In this document: piece by piece, positions 48,257 to 58,274 of the stretch
How positions within the stretch are numbered: the stretch's first letter is position 1
Layout: every line of letters begins with the position of its first letter
Origin: Limisphaerales bacterium
GTDB taxonomy: Bacteria > Verrucomicrobiota > Verrucomicrobiia > Limisphaerales > UBA1096
Direction of reading: 5' to 3'
DNA: 64,000 nt
NCBI GenBank assembly: GCA_004213515.1
Contig: SHAK01000002.1
Coordinates: 1-64,000, forward strand
Program-made: the position numbers and the translations under genes
The notes under the pieces: generated by a model
Database searches by the model: none
Told to the model about the DNA's origin: nothing
What the model saw: only the letters and a program-made list of their open reading frames with translations

Positions 48257-49390
48257 TTAAATATCAAACTTAATGATCTGCCTCGCAACTTCTCCTTGGG
48301 CAAGTGCATCAAAACCCTCATTCACTTGATCCAAAGTAATGAAACGACTATTTAAAACATCAATCTGAAGATGACCCTCACGGGACAACTCCAAGAATCG
48401 AGGTATATCTCTTTTAGGAACACAAGACCCCATGTATGAACCTAAAAGCTGGCGTTCCTCTGCAACTAAAGATAGTGCAGGAATTCTTAATTCACTTCCT
48501 GGACTTGGCAGCCCGACAGTAATTGTCCGTCCACCCTTACATGTAGCGGAGTAGGCCTGTCCAAGCGCTTTCTCACTTCCAACTGCTTCAAAGACATCTG
48601 TCGCACCACCACCTGTCAAATCTCGAAGAGCTGACACTGGATCAACCTCCGAAGCATTAATTGCATGCGTTGCTCCAGCCTCCTTGGCTAAGTCTAACTT
48701 ATTCTGCAGTGTGTCTACCGCAATAATGGGATACGCCCCGACTAATTTTAAACCAAGAACGACACTCAACCCAACCCCTCCGACACCAAATACAGCTGCT
48801 GTTGTTCCCTGTTGCACCTTGGCAGTGTTCACAACCGCACCTACACCAGTCATTATTGCACAACCGAATAATGCAGCCATTTCAATTGGATACGACTTTT
48901 CAATTTTAATCAGCGACTCAGGAGCCGCAACAGTGTATTCTGAATAACCTGAAACACCCTGATGATGATTAATCACTTCACCTCCAGGAACACTGAATCT
49001 TCGACCGCCATTAAGAAGTTGGCCTGTTATTGCAGCCTCATAAGCCGGTTCACAAAGAGGAGCTCGCCCCACTGCACACATTGAACAGCCTCCACAACAA
49101 GGCACAAAAGAAAAAACCACATGATCATCAGGCTTCAAATTTTTTACGCCAGAGCCAACATCTCGAACAACACCAGCTGCCTCATGTCCCATAACCATTG
49201 GTACTGGACGCGGTCGTGATCCATTTATTACTGACAAATCAGAATGACAAAGCCCTGCCCCAGCTACTTGAACCAAAACCTCACCATGCTTTGGCCCATC
49301 AAGCTCTACCTCCTCAATAGAAAGAGGAAGCGAATTAACGTAAGGCCTAGGCAATTCCATTTGCCGAATGACTGCTGCCTTGGTTTTCAC
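48257..49390 (-). CDS. Zinc-dependent alcohol dehydrogenase
   Basis: GLCHSDLSVINGSRPRPVPMVMGHEAAGVVRDVGSGVKNLKPDDHVVFSFVPCCGGCSMCAVGRAPLC, VFGVGGVGLSVVLGLK. Confidence 0.94.
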   Translation of the reverse strand: MKTKAAVIRQMELPRPYVNSLPLSIEEVELDGPKHGEVLVQVAGAGLCHSDLSVINGSRPRPVPMVMGHEAAGVVRDVGSGVKNLKPDDHVVFSFVPCCGGCSMCAVGRAPLCEPAYEAAITGQLLNGGRRFSVPGGEVINHHQGVSGYSEYTVAAPESLIKIEKSYPIEMAALFGCAIMTGVGAVVNTAKVQQGTTAAVFGVGGVGLSVVLGLKLVGAYPIIAVDTLQNKLDLAKEAGATHAINASEVDPVSALRDLTGGGATDVFEAVGSEKALGQAYSATCKGGRTITVGLPSPGSELRIPALSLVAEERQLLGSYMGSCVPKRDIPRFLELSREGHLQIDVLNSRFITLDQVNEGFDALAQGEVARQIIKFDI

Positions 49391-49502
49391 GCCCCAAAAC
49401 TAACGTCGTGCTAGAATTAGGGCAAACATGGAGTCAATAAATTAGCGACTTAAGCTTGAACCAAAGTGGATGATATTGGCAACTTGGTGAGGAATTCATA
49501 AA

Positions 49503-50474
49503 GTGGTTGGAGAACTTTTAGAAAATGAGCCGAAATCAACTGTAGTTATAATACAGGAAACGTTGACTAATGAACGACTTGACCGTTATCTCACAACAAT
49601 GTTGCCTAATGTTTCGAGAGGTACCATTCAGCGACTTTTACGTGAAGGACACATCTTCGTTAATGATAAAAAAGCCAAGAACACTCAACATCCAGTTGCC
49701 GGGCAAACAATCAAAATTAATTGGCCAATCCCAAAAGATGTAAAAGCAAAACCCGAAGATTTGCCCATAAATATTCTTTTTGAGGATGATGATCTAATAG
49801 TAGTAAACAAGGCTTCTGGCATGCCAACCCACCCAAGTAACGGCCATGATTGCGGCACCCTCGTAAACGCACTTCTGTATCATTGTGCTAGTAGCCTTAG
49901 CGGGGTTGGCGGAGTAGTTCGTCCAGGTATTGTACATAGGTTAGATATGAATACCTCAGGTTGCCTAGTTGCTGCAAAAAATGATGCAGCGCATCTGGGC
50001 TTAGCCTCCCAATTTAAAAATCGTGAAGTTGATAAAATTTATCATGCCATTGTCGCAGGAAAATTAGAGAAAGACGAAGGCAAAATCGATGCCCCTATCG
50101 CTAGACATCCTAAGAATAGAAAAATGATGTCCGTACAAACAGATGCAAGCCGTGAAGCACAAACTAGTTGGAGTGTGATTGAACGCATGAATAAATGCAC
50201 ACTTGTTGAGGTGAAAATTCATACCGGACGCACTCACCAGATTCGTGTACACTTTAAACATATCGGGTTCCCTATAATTGGAGATACAACTTACGGACCA
50301 AAAGCTGCATCGCAACTAAGCAGCAATACTGGAATAAACCCGCAACGGCAAATGTTGCATGCTAAACAACTCTCATTCGCACACCCTAAAACAGGGAAAG
50401 CAAAATCATTTGAAGCCCCTTGGCCTATCGACTTTGAGCAAACGGTAAATATATTACGAAATAATAAATTATAA
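49503..50474 (+). CDS. RluA-family pseudouridine synthase
   Basis: N-terminal S4 domain (RLDRYLTTMLPNVSRGTIQRLLREGHIFVNDK); RPGIVHRLDMNTSGCLVAAK; IHTGRTHQIRVHFKHIGFPIIGDTTYG. Confidence 0.96.
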   Translation: MVGELLENEPKSTVVIIQETLTNERLDRYLTTMLPNVSRGTIQRLLREGHIFVNDKKAKNTQHPVAGQTIKINWPIPKDVKAKPEDLPINILFEDDDLIVVNKASGMPTHPSNGHDCGTLVNALLYHCASSLSGVGGVVRPGIVHRLDMNTSGCLVAAKNDAAHLGLASQFKNREVDKIYHAIVAGKLEKDEGKIDAPIARHPKNRKMMSVQTDASREAQTSWSVIERMNKCTLVEVKIHTGRTHQIRVHFKHIGFPIIGDTTYGPKAASQLSSNTGINPQRQMLHAKQLSFAHPKTGKAKSFEAPWPIDFEQTVNILRNNKL

Positions 50475-50481
50475 TTAAGTT

Positions 50482-51105
50482 ATGTTAGAACTTTGGATTG
50501 GTTTTGGGTTGATTATATTGGTGATGTTTATTGGTATGATTGGAAATCTTATTCCCGGCGTACCTGGCACATCGCTAATCTTTACTGCTGGACTTATACA
50601 CCAAATTTATTTTGGAGACGGTGGTGGAATAGGATGGTTTTGGATTTTTGCACTAGGAATACTAACGTTAGCTTCATTCTTAATTGACTACATAGCTTCA
50701 CTTCTTGGAGCAAAAACACTGGGAGCCACTTGGCGCGGAATGCTTGGAGCATTTGTCGGAATCATTCTTGGATTAATTTTGTTACCTCCCTTTGGAATTA
50801 TTATTGGCCCATTTGTTGGAGCGATTGTTTTTGAATGGGCCTTCGGTCGGGAAGTCAGAGAAGCTAGTAAAGCTGGAGTTGGCGCAGTTGTGGGAGTCTT
50901 ACTTGGCATGGTTGGTTCAGCTATTTGCGGCATGGTAATGTTGGGCATATTTTTGGTTGCAGCCTTACCATATGAACACACAAAAACAGGCTCTCAAAAA
51001 ATTGAATCCCAACAGAAAAAAATGCTTCCTCAAATAGTTAAAACAAATTTAATTCCTAGTAAGGAAAATTCGGAAAACAACGAATCAGCTAACTTAGCCA
51101 ATTAG
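50482..51105 (+). CDS. DUF456 domain integral membrane protein
   Basis: GLIILVMFIGMIGNLIPGVPGTSLIF, FLIDYIASLLGAKTLGATWRGMLGAFVGIILGLILLPPFGIIIGPFVGA. Confidence 0.9.
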   Translation: MLELWIGFGLIILVMFIGMIGNLIPGVPGTSLIFTAGLIHQIYFGDGGGIGWFWIFALGILTLASFLIDYIASLLGAKTLGATWRGMLGAFVGIILGLILLPPFGIIIGPFVGAIVFEWAFGREVREASKAGVGAVVGVLLGMVGSAICGMVMLGIFLVAALPYEHTKTGSQKIESQQKKMLPQIVKTNLIPSKENSENNESANLAN

Positions 51106-51305
51106 TTAGAATCTGACTGATCATTTTTTACTAGAGATTTCATTGCTTCAATTGCTTCAACTCCCAGTTCATCATTTTTCGCCTCAACCCCAAGCGATGC
51201 ATTGCTTTTGGCCAAATCCTCACCAAGTAATTCCATATCTTGGCCATAAAGCTCGGTCGTTTTTTTTTGTTGCTCACCGTTCATGAAAATAAAGTGCCTA
51301 AACAC
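51102..51305 (-). CDS. Small hypothetical protein
   Basis: 67-aa ORF convergent with the DUF456 gene, filling the gap; charged composition, no recognised domain. Start could be internal (MNGEQQ). Confidence 0.35.
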   Translation of the reverse strand: MFRHFIFMNGEQQKKTTELYGQDMELLGEDLAKSNASLGVEAKNDELGVEAIEAMKSLVKNDQSDSN

Positions 51306-51390
51306 TAAGAAAAAAGCAACAAACAGAAATCAGAAATAATCTTCGAATTCCATTGCCAAAGCCTTATTTCAGGAGTAACAAGACCTATCA

Positions 51391-52326
51391 ATGAACCTGT
51401 TTTATTCTATCACTAGAGGGGCAGCGCTTACTGTTGCAGCTACCGCTATATTACTAATTCCTGCTGCCGGCCAAACCGCCGAAGGATGGCTGGTTGATTT
51501 TGAAAAAGCCAAGACTCAAGCTGCTAAGGAAGGTAAAAGTCTTTTAATGGAGTTTACCGGTTCAGATTGGTGCCCCCCCTGTAAGTCACTCGCAAAAAGT
51601 GTACTAACGCAAGATGTGTTCAAAAACGAGATTCCAAAAGATTTCGTTTTACTAAAGCTCGACAATCCTCGGGATAAATCTAAGCAAACGCCTGAGGAAA
51701 TAGAACAATACAAAACGCTTAGCAAAAAATATGGTATTCAAGGTGTTCCAACAATTTTTCTCGCAGACGCCAAAGGACGCCCTTATTGGCAGACAGTGGG
51801 TTATAGTGGTGATCCTGCCGATAAATATGTGGCGAACCTTAAAGATCAGCTTAAAACTTTAGCAAAAAGGGATGCAGCCTTTGCAAAAGCCGCAGACTCC
51901 TCTGGTTCCGAAAAAGCCAAGTATATAGCCGAGGGACTTTCCCTTGTATCTAGCGAATTAGCTCTTAATACCTACAGTGATGAAATAGCAGAGATCATCA
52001 AACTCGACGCCAAAAATGAAGCCGGACTAAAAGGCAAATACGAAGGATTAAAAAATAGTGTTAACTTTAAATCAGAACTTGAAAAAGTTATGAGATCCGG
52101 AGGTGATGATCCTAAGGCTGTCCTAGCTGCAATAGACAAGTTAATCGAAGAAAAGAAACCAACTGGCGAAGCTAAGCAAGAGGCTCTTTTCTATAAAGGA
52201 TCTATATACTTCCGAGATGATAAGCCTAAAGCGAAAGTCACTTTGCTTGAAGCTCAAAAATTAGCGCCTGAAAGTGAAACTGCTAAGCGAATTACCGGAA
52301 TACTAGACCGTTTCTTTAAAGAATAA
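51391..52326 (+). CDS. Secreted thioredoxin-family protein
   Basis: Signal peptide; KSLLMEFTGSDWCPPCKSLAKSVL (CPPC), YGIQGVPTIFLADAKGRPYW. Confidence 0.9.
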   Translation: MNLFYSITRGAALTVAATAILLIPAAGQTAEGWLVDFEKAKTQAAKEGKSLLMEFTGSDWCPPCKSLAKSVLTQDVFKNEIPKDFVLLKLDNPRDKSKQTPEEIEQYKTLSKKYGIQGVPTIFLADAKGRPYWQTVGYSGDPADKYVANLKDQLKTLAKRDAAFAKAADSSGSEKAKYIAEGLSLVSSELALNTYSDEIAEIIKLDAKNEAGLKGKYEGLKNSVNFKSELEKVMRSGGDDPKAVLAAIDKLIEEKKPTGEAKQEALFYKGSIYFRDDKPKAKVTLLEAQKLAPESETAKRITGILDRFFKE

Positions 52327-52460
52327 GTCCTTCAATTTAAAAACAGATTCTAAAATACAACTTTTTACAAAGGCACGTTCAGCTTCTGCTGCCGTGTCTT
52401 TCTTATTATAAAAACTATTAATTTTATTCATTTTCAGCCTAAAAAGTAAAAAAAAAGGCG

Positions 52461-52489
52461 TTGACACTCGGTGTGTACCACGCTGTGAT
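52461..52489 (+). promoter_or_regulatory. Candidate sigma70-type promoter for the Gfo/Idh-MFS gene pair
   Basis: TTGACA (52461-52466), 17-bp spacer, TGTGAT (52484-52489; 4/6 to TATAAT), about 65 bp before the ATG. Confidence 0.45.
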
Positions 52490-52553
52490 CCCCCTTTGTC
52501 CGTTACTAGCAACCCTGCTTCAAAATTAAACGGTCTAAATGCGCACATCCTGA

Positions 52554-53666
52554 ATGAGCGACAAAAAATTTAATATTGCCATCGTTGGCCTCGGATTCGG
52601 GGCTGAGTTTATTCCCATTCATCAGGCACACCCAAATGCCAACCTTATTGCTGTATGTCGGCGCAATGAACTAGAGATGAATGCTGTAGCAGATCAGTTC
52701 GGGATCGAAAAACGCTACACCGACTATGATGAATTGCTTAAAGATCCTGAAATCGATGCAGTTCATATCAACTCCCCTATTCCAGATCATGCCCCACAAT
52801 CCCTAAAAGCTCTTCGTGCTGGCAAACACGTTATGTGCACTGTGCCTATGGCAACAACTATCGAGGAATGTGAAGAGTTGTGTAAAGCAGTCGACGAAAC
52901 GGGCCTCAAGTACATGATGGCCGAAACAGTCGTTTATAGCCGTGAATTTCTTTTTATTAAGGATCTTTATGATAAAGGCGAATTAGGTAAACTCCAATAT
53001 CTTGCCGCAAGTCACCCTCAAGATATGGATGGATGGCCTAGTTACTGGGAAAAGATGATACCTATGCACTACGCCACTCACGTTGTTAGCCCTTGCCTTG
53101 GTATGGTAAATGGATTGGCGGAATACGTAAGTTGTTTTGGAAGCGGCACCGTTAGAGACGATATAGCTCAAAAAAGTGGTAACAAGTTTGCTGTAGAGAG
53201 TTGCCATATCAAAATTAAAGATAGTGACCTGTCAGCACATATATGGCGCTTCCTTTACGATGTAGCCCGTCAATACCGTGAAAGCATCGATGTATATGGA
53301 AGCAAAAAGAGCTTTGAGTGGACGCTCGTCGAAGGTGAACCTAGCGTCTTACATGTAGCCAAACGTCCAGAAGCTGAAATTCCTGAAAAAGTAGAAATTC
53401 CTGACTTCGCACATTTATTACCTGAGCCAATACAAAAATTCACTCAAAGTATTGAGGATGCAGATCATCTTTCCTTTGTACAAGGTGGGGGCCATGGAGG
53501 AAGTCATCCTCATATGGTAAATGAATTCTTTAGTGCTCTAGTCGAAGACCGAGATCCTTGGCCAAACGCCAAGACATCCGCTAACTGGACCTGTGTAGGC
53601 ATTTGCGCCCACCAAAGTGCAGAACAAGGAGGTACTCGCATCAATCTCCCATCTTTTACTATATAA
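52554..53666 (+). CDS. Gfo/Idh/MocA family oxidoreductase
   Basis: [108 protein letters not shown]. Confidence 0.94.
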   Translation: MSDKKFNIAIVGLGFGAEFIPIHQAHPNANLIAVCRRNELEMNAVADQFGIEKRYTDYDELLKDPEIDAVHINSPIPDHAPQSLKALRAGKHVMCTVPMATTIEECEELCKAVDETGLKYMMAETVVYSREFLFIKDLYDKGELGKLQYLAASHPQDMDGWPSYWEKMIPMHYATHVVSPCLGMVNGLAEYVSCFGSGTVRDDIAQKSGNKFAVESCHIKIKDSDLSAHIWRFLYDVARQYRESIDVYGSKKSFEWTLVEGEPSVLHVAKRPEAEIPEKVEIPDFAHLLPEPIQKFTQSIEDADHLSFVQGGGHGGSHPHMVNEFFSALVEDRDPWPNAKTSANWTCVGICAHQSAEQGGTRINLPSFTI

Positions 53667-53691
53667 ATTTTTACTCTTAAATCTAAAAACT

Positions 53692-55257
53692 ATGACTAAC
53701 GAAAACACTATAAGTGAAGTGAATGCCAAGCGGCTCCTATGGGCTGGTTTCATGGCCATTCTAGCAGCCGGTGTCGGGTTCGCCATTCGTGGCGGCATCT
53801 TCGATAATTGGGGAGACGAATATGGATTCACTGGATTACAGCTGGGTGCAATTGGCGGAATGGGATTCTCAGGATTCTGTTTTGGCATCATCATTGGAGG
53901 CGTTGTTTGCGATAAAATAGGATACGGAAAACTAGTTTTTGTTGCATTCGCTTTTCACATCCTGTCTGCAATTATAACTTTTACTGCAGGCGGAGATACA
54001 GCGTACACTAGCTTGTATTGGGGAATGTTCTGCTTTGCTTTTGCTAATGGCACTTTGGAGGCTGTTGCTAATCCTTTGGTGGCTACATTATTCCCTGAAA
54101 AACGAAACCATTACTTAAACATATTACATGCTTCTTGGCCTGCTGGAATGGTTATTGGAGGTGTGATTGGATGGGTTTTAGACGATAAACTTAATTGGAG
54201 TTGGCAACTTCAATTATCACTATATTTAATACCTACCGTTATTTATGGAATAATGTTTCTAGGTCAAAAATATCCAAAATCCGAAGCGGCTGAAAAAGGA
54301 CTTAGTCTCGGAGAAATGTTCAAAGATGTCGGCATACTTGGCGGATTAATTATTTGCTATTTATTAGTATTATTTTTCCAAGGAATTCTACCTGCTGATT
54401 TAAGCTGGGTTGCGTGGATTATCGGCGGAGGGCTTTTGATCTCAATTGCTGTAATAACAGGATTTGCAGTTGGGCATTGGTTAATATTCGTACTTTTTAT
54501 TGCACATGCTCTAGTCGGCGCGGTCGAATTAGGTACTGACGGTTGGATTCAAAATATCACCGGAAACATTCTAAGTTCAGAAGAAGGAAAGATTCTTTTC
54601 GTTTGGACATCATTAATGATGTTTGGCCTTCGTTTCTGTGCTCATTGGATGGAAAAAACTCTTAATCTTAAACCTGTCACTCTTCTTTTTGTTTGTGCTG
54701 TTTTAGCATGTATAGGATTAAATTTAGTTAGTACAGCAACTGCTTTCACGGGAGCCATTATTGCTTTAAGCGTATATGCTTTTGGTAAAACGTTCTTCTG
54801 GCCTACTATGTTAGCAGTTGCATCTGACAGATTTCCTAGATCAGGAGCTATTGCAATTAGTATTATGGGCGGAATTGGTATGATGTCATCGGGCTTACTA
54901 GGTTCACCTGGATTAGGTTATGCAAAAGATCGTTTTTCAGGAGAAGCACTTAACGAGAGTAATCCTGCTCTTTACCAAGAGTATAAAGCAGAAACCCCTA
55001 GCAAGTGGTTATTCTTGAATGAAGTGAACGGTATAGATGCAACAAAACTCGGTGAGATTTCAAAGAAGGAAACAGCTGAAAGAACAGACAATGAAAAAGC
55101 TGTAGCTCAAGCTTCAATTGAAGGAGATCGAAGAACGCTTAAAGCTGATTCATTTATACCGGCAGCAATGGCTGTTATTTATTTATTACTATTCTTTTAC
55201 TTCAAAGGTATTGGAGGATACAAGCCACTTACCATTGATGATCTTAAAAAGGAATAA
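53692..55257 (+). CDS. MFS transporter (sugar permease-like)
   Basis: Polytopic membrane protein with MFS pattern ([23 protein letters not shown]). The track start 53617 overlaps the upstream gene; ATG at 53692 ([20 protein letters not shown]) is more likely. Confidence 0.9.
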   Translation: MTNENTISEVNAKRLLWAGFMAILAAGVGFAIRGGIFDNWGDEYGFTGLQLGAIGGMGFSGFCFGIIIGGVVCDKIGYGKLVFVAFAFHILSAIITFTAGGDTAYTSLYWGMFCFAFANGTLEAVANPLVATLFPEKRNHYLNILHASWPAGMVIGGVIGWVLDDKLNWSWQLQLSLYLIPTVIYGIMFLGQKYPKSEAAEKGLSLGEMFKDVGILGGLIICYLLVLFFQGILPADLSWVAWIIGGGLLISIAVITGFAVGHWLIFVLFIAHALVGAVELGTDGWIQNITGNILSSEEGKILFVWTSLMMFGLRFCAHWMEKTLNLKPVTLLFVCAVLACIGLNLVSTATAFTGAIIALSVYAFGKTFFWPTMLAVASDRFPRSGAIAISIMGGIGMMSSGLLGSPGLGYAKDRFSGEALNESNPALYQEYKAETPSKWLFLNEVNGIDATKLGEISKKETAERTDNEKAVAQASIEGDRRTLKADSFIPAAMAVIYLLLFFYFKGIGGYKPLTIDDLKKE

Positions 55258-55275
55258 ATGAGATTTTAAGTTCAC

Positions 55276-55307
55276 AAAAAGGGCGACCGAAAGGTCGCCC
55301 TTTTTTT
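55276..55307. terminator. Bidirectional Rho-independent terminator between the MFS gene and the BMC operon
   Basis: AAAAA-GGGCGACC-GAAA-GGTCGCCC-TTTTTTT: perfect 8-bp stem, GNRA tetraloop, A/T tracts on both sides, between convergent genes. Confidence 0.93.
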
Positions 55308-55321
55308 ATAATCTTATAAAG

Positions 55322-56578
55322 TTAAAGACCTAGCCTTCGAGTATGATAAGCAAGCCGTTGATCTGCTGTCATCGATGAAAAATCAGGACGTCCATTAACA
55401 TCTTTTGGCCAGTCAGAATTGGTGACACTTTTAGATTTAGTTTCAGATCTGCTTTGTTTGGCTATGGGGTTTTTTGTTACATTTATGCTAGTTTTGCACC
55501 CATCATCCCCATAACGCATAGATTGTTCAGTAAGCTCAAGATCCTTTTCTAGTGTCCGGTTTGGAATAATACCTTTGCCCTGTAATACACCATGATAGGC
55601 ATGAACAGCTTCCTCTGGTAAAATCTTATCTTCAGAAATAAGCCTCAAAAACTCAATAAACGCCAACTGATGTTCGGCGTTATTAATCTTGCGACCAAAG
55701 AGAGCCAATCTTGCTCCATATTTTTTAGCATCATGCAATAATCTAAAAGCGTCATATGTAGTCCCAGCACTACCCCCCAACACGCCAACAGCCATATTTG
55801 AATCGTACTGGCAAATCTCTTCCATATATCGTGGGCCATGATAAACAATTTTAAGAAAAACAGGCCTACCAACTTCTGTTATTCCAGCGAGTGTTCTTAA
55901 GATCTGATCATTAATAAACTCACCCAATTTATTCTCTGGAATTCCACTATCAGTATTAGGGTCAAAAACTTCTAAAAAGTATCGAAATTTTTTGCGCTCA
56001 GCCTCTTTACGAAATTCATGAAACATCTCTATTGTTCTTTTATCCTTCTCAAGATCATTGAGATAAGTAACCGAGTAAAGTCCCAGATTTGCACCAGGAA
56101 ATTCATCAGTACTGCGATCACAATCAAGTTGACCGCACTGAATATGGTCAATACTAGCAGACCGAAATGGCTGAGCAGGCTGACTCAAATAATTGCCATG
56201 CCGTACAGCCCACACATCAGTTGCATCATTTGCCCTAGCAGCTGGAGTAATGTGTGAATTACTAAAGAGCCCCTCCTTAATAGTAAGCTGTTCATTAACA
56301 TGGGCTGACATAAGCATAATATCAACCAAACCTTGCGCCACAACTTCACGAATAATGTCTAAAAATTCGGGTAAATTACGATGACCAAACTCGTCACGAG
56401 TCCAGATTTCAGGCGAAAACTGTGCTGGATGTAATCCCAACTTTGAAAGATAACGGCGCTTACCAAGTGCTGGAATACCAAAAGCCATATCCGGATCCTT
56501 CGCATCGGCAATGATGAATGAATCTCGCGCCGCAGGGTTTTCCCTGTAAGCTGCAAGCTTGGAGTCTAGCGATTTCAT
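55322..56578 (-). CDS. BMC-associated TIM-barrel (class I aldolase-like) protein of unknown function with linker and C-terminal tail
   Basis: Last gene of the BMC operon; TIM-barrel-like phosphate-site pattern (MAVGVLGGSAGTTYDAFRLLHDAKKYGARLALFGRKI); low-complexity linker then DFSSMTADQRLAYHTRRLGL tail. Confidence 0.7.
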   Translation of the reverse strand: MKSLDSKLAAYRENPAARDSFIIADAKDPDMAFGIPALGKRRYLSKLGLHPAQFSPEIWTRDEFGHRNLPEFLDIIREVVAQGLVDIMLMSAHVNEQLTIKEGLFSNSHITPAARANDATDVWAVRHGNYLSQPAQPFRSASIDHIQCGQLDCDRSTDEFPGANLGLYSVTYLNDLEKDKRTIEMFHEFRKEAERKKFRYFLEVFDPNTDSGIPENKLGEFINDQILRTLAGITEVGRPVFLKIVYHGPRYMEEICQYDSNMAVGVLGGSAGTTYDAFRLLHDAKKYGARLALFGRKINNAEHQLAFIEFLRLISEDKILPEEAVHAYHGVLQGKGIIPNRTLEKDLELTEQSMRYGDDGCKTSINVTKNPIAKQSRSETKSKSVTNSDWPKDVNGRPDFSSMTADQRLAYHTRRLGL

Positions 56579-56605
56579 TAGGCTCTCATCATAGAGCTAA
56601 AAAAC

Positions 56606-57682
56606 TCAACCCTTAAGGCGATTAAGAATTTCATCTGTAACTGCTTTCACAACTGTTTCAGCCTCTGGATCAGTTGCTTGATTAGCATTCCCTACAGATT
56701 GATTAGGCACCTCACATGTAACACCTGGGCGCCACTCATTATTATCACACAACTCACATTCCTTTAAACCAATTCTTGGGTCAGGAACGCCCAACTTTTG
56801 TTTTATGTCCAGAAGATCCTTTAAGTGTTTAGGTGAGAATTGTTTTGGCTTAACCCCTAGCTGAGTCGTAACAAGTACAGTTCGGCAATAGGCTTCAACA
56901 ATCTCCATCTTGAAATATGCATCCTCAATGGTATTACTCCAAGAAACAACACCGTGATTCTCCATTAAAATAGTGTTATGCTGATCAACTAACTCTGCAA
57001 CCTTAAGTCCCATCTCAGGAGTGCCCGGTGTTTCATAAGGTGCAATCGGAACACGACCAATAAAAACTTCTATCTCAGGAATCATACAAGTTGGTGGTTG
57101 TACTCCCGCCACTGCAAATCCGGTTGCATAAGGAGGATGCGCATGGGAAACAGCTCTTGCCTTTGGCTGTGCCTTCATGATCGAAAGGTGCATTAGAATT
57201 TCACTAGTGCGATTCTTAATGCCTGCTAATTGATTTCCTTCAAGATCTACCAAACATAAATCTTCGGGTTTCATAAAACCTTTGGAGACAAGAGTAGGAG
57301 TGCAAAGCACGACATCTTCAGTTAAACGAATAGAAAGATTACCACCATTTCCATCAACATATGCCCGCTGCCACAAACGACGTCCCACATCACAAATCTG
57401 CTCCTTTAATTCATGTACTGCAGGACTATTAAACAACCTTTCAATATCTGTTTTTGAGGAGTTTGCCCGAACAGATTGATCAATTCCATTTTCGTCTAGC
57501 GCCCCGTTATTTTTAGATGTTGTAGCCGATACATGGCCTCCAGATCTCTTGACGAGCTTCACATCTAATTCATTAAGGCGATCACGTGCTGAAGGAGTAA
57601 TTACCGCATTCGAAGGAATGCTTTCAAGTCCTCCTCCTCGATGTAGTTCTTCAATATCCTTTACACTATAAACTTTCTTCAT
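56606..57682 (-). CDS. Class II aldolase (fuculose/rhamnulose-phosphate aldolase-like) with BMC-type N-terminal module and C-terminal tail
   Basis: GNGGNLSIRLTEDVVLCTPTLVSKGFMKPEDLCLVDLEGN, AVSHAHPPYATGFAVAG, ILMENHGVVSWSNTIEDAYFKMEIVEAYCR; N-terminal VITPSARDRLNELDVKLVKR; C-terminal EAETVVKAVTDEILNRLKG. Confidence 0.92.
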   Translation of the reverse strand: MKKVYSVKDIEELHRGGGLESIPSNAVITPSARDRLNELDVKLVKRSGGHVSATTSKNNGALDENGIDQSVRANSSKTDIERLFNSPAVHELKEQICDVGRRLWQRAYVDGNGGNLSIRLTEDVVLCTPTLVSKGFMKPEDLCLVDLEGNQLAGIKNRTSEILMHLSIMKAQPKARAVSHAHPPYATGFAVAGVQPPTCMIPEIEVFIGRVPIAPYETPGTPEMGLKVAELVDQHNTILMENHGVVSWSNTIEDAYFKMEIVEAYCRTVLVTTQLGVKPKQFSPKHLKDLLDIKQKLGVPDPRIGLKECELCDNNEWRPGVTCEVPNQSVGNANQATDPEAETVVKAVTDEILNRLKG

Positions 57683-57694
57683 TTGATATTTAAA

Positions 57695-57997
57695 TTATTT
57701 CTTTGGTTGATGATTCACACTATCTACAAGAGCAACATTAATTGCGTCTATTGGAGTTCGTTCCGTAAACGGAGATGCCGCTTCCCTCCCCTCAATAAAT
57801 CCAATTGTCTGTCCAACATCTCCACCAAGTGCATCATAAACTACTAAACTCGGTTCTGCTGTAATACCCATTGGAGGATTATCGCCGCTCTGAAACTGAT
57901 CACGGGTATAAGGGTTAACGATTAGCCAACGTCCACCTTCAAAAGCTGAAATTGACTGACTGAAGGTTACACGTCCAATGACTTTACCTAATCTCAT
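57695..57997 (-). CDS. BMC-P (EutN/CcmL-type) shell vertex protein
   Basis: MRLGKVIGRVTFSQSISAFEGGRWLIVNPYT...LVVYDALGGDVGQTIGFIEGREAASPF...PIDAINVALVDSV. Confidence 0.93.
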   Translation of the reverse strand: MRLGKVIGRVTFSQSISAFEGGRWLIVNPYTRDQFQSGDNPPMGITAEPSLVVYDALGGDVGQTIGFIEGREAASPFTERTPIDAINVALVDSVNHQPKK

Positions 57998-58272
57998 GCT
58001 CTTTTTTCTTCCTCCATTCGGTCTATTATTCCTGTTATCATCATTCGAACTGGACTGCGTTTATCTCCTACCACGTTTCTTGCAGCAGCACCATCAGACG
58101 TTACAACCACTCGCTGATGCATTCCTGCACCATAAGGGTCAATGGCAATAATAGGTGTACCATCATTTTCACCCTCGAGATCAATTGGCTGACAAACAAC
58201 CATTCGCCAACCATCAAGGCTTGAATGCTTGCGTGTTGCAACAACGTTACCTTCAACTCGAGCAAGGCGCAT
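57994..58272 (-). CDS. BMC-P (EutN/CcmL-type) shell vertex protein
   Basis: MRLARVEGNVVATRKHSSLDGWRMVVCQPID...IIAIDPYGAGMHQRVVVTSDGAAARNVVGDKRSPVRMMITGIID; 4-bp overlap with the next BMC-P gene. Confidence 0.94.
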   Translation of the reverse strand: MRLARVEGNVVATRKHSSLDGWRMVVCQPIDLEGENDGTPIIAIDPYGAGMHQRVVVTSDGAAARNVVGDKRSPVRMMITGIIDRMEEEKRA

Positions 58273-58274
58273 AT

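Noticed and set aside
53617-53691. N-terminal extension of the MFS ORF overlapping the oxidoreductase gene
   Set aside because: ATG at 53692 starts a typical MFS N-terminus; the 25-aa extension overlaps the preceding CDS and looks like a tracking artefact.
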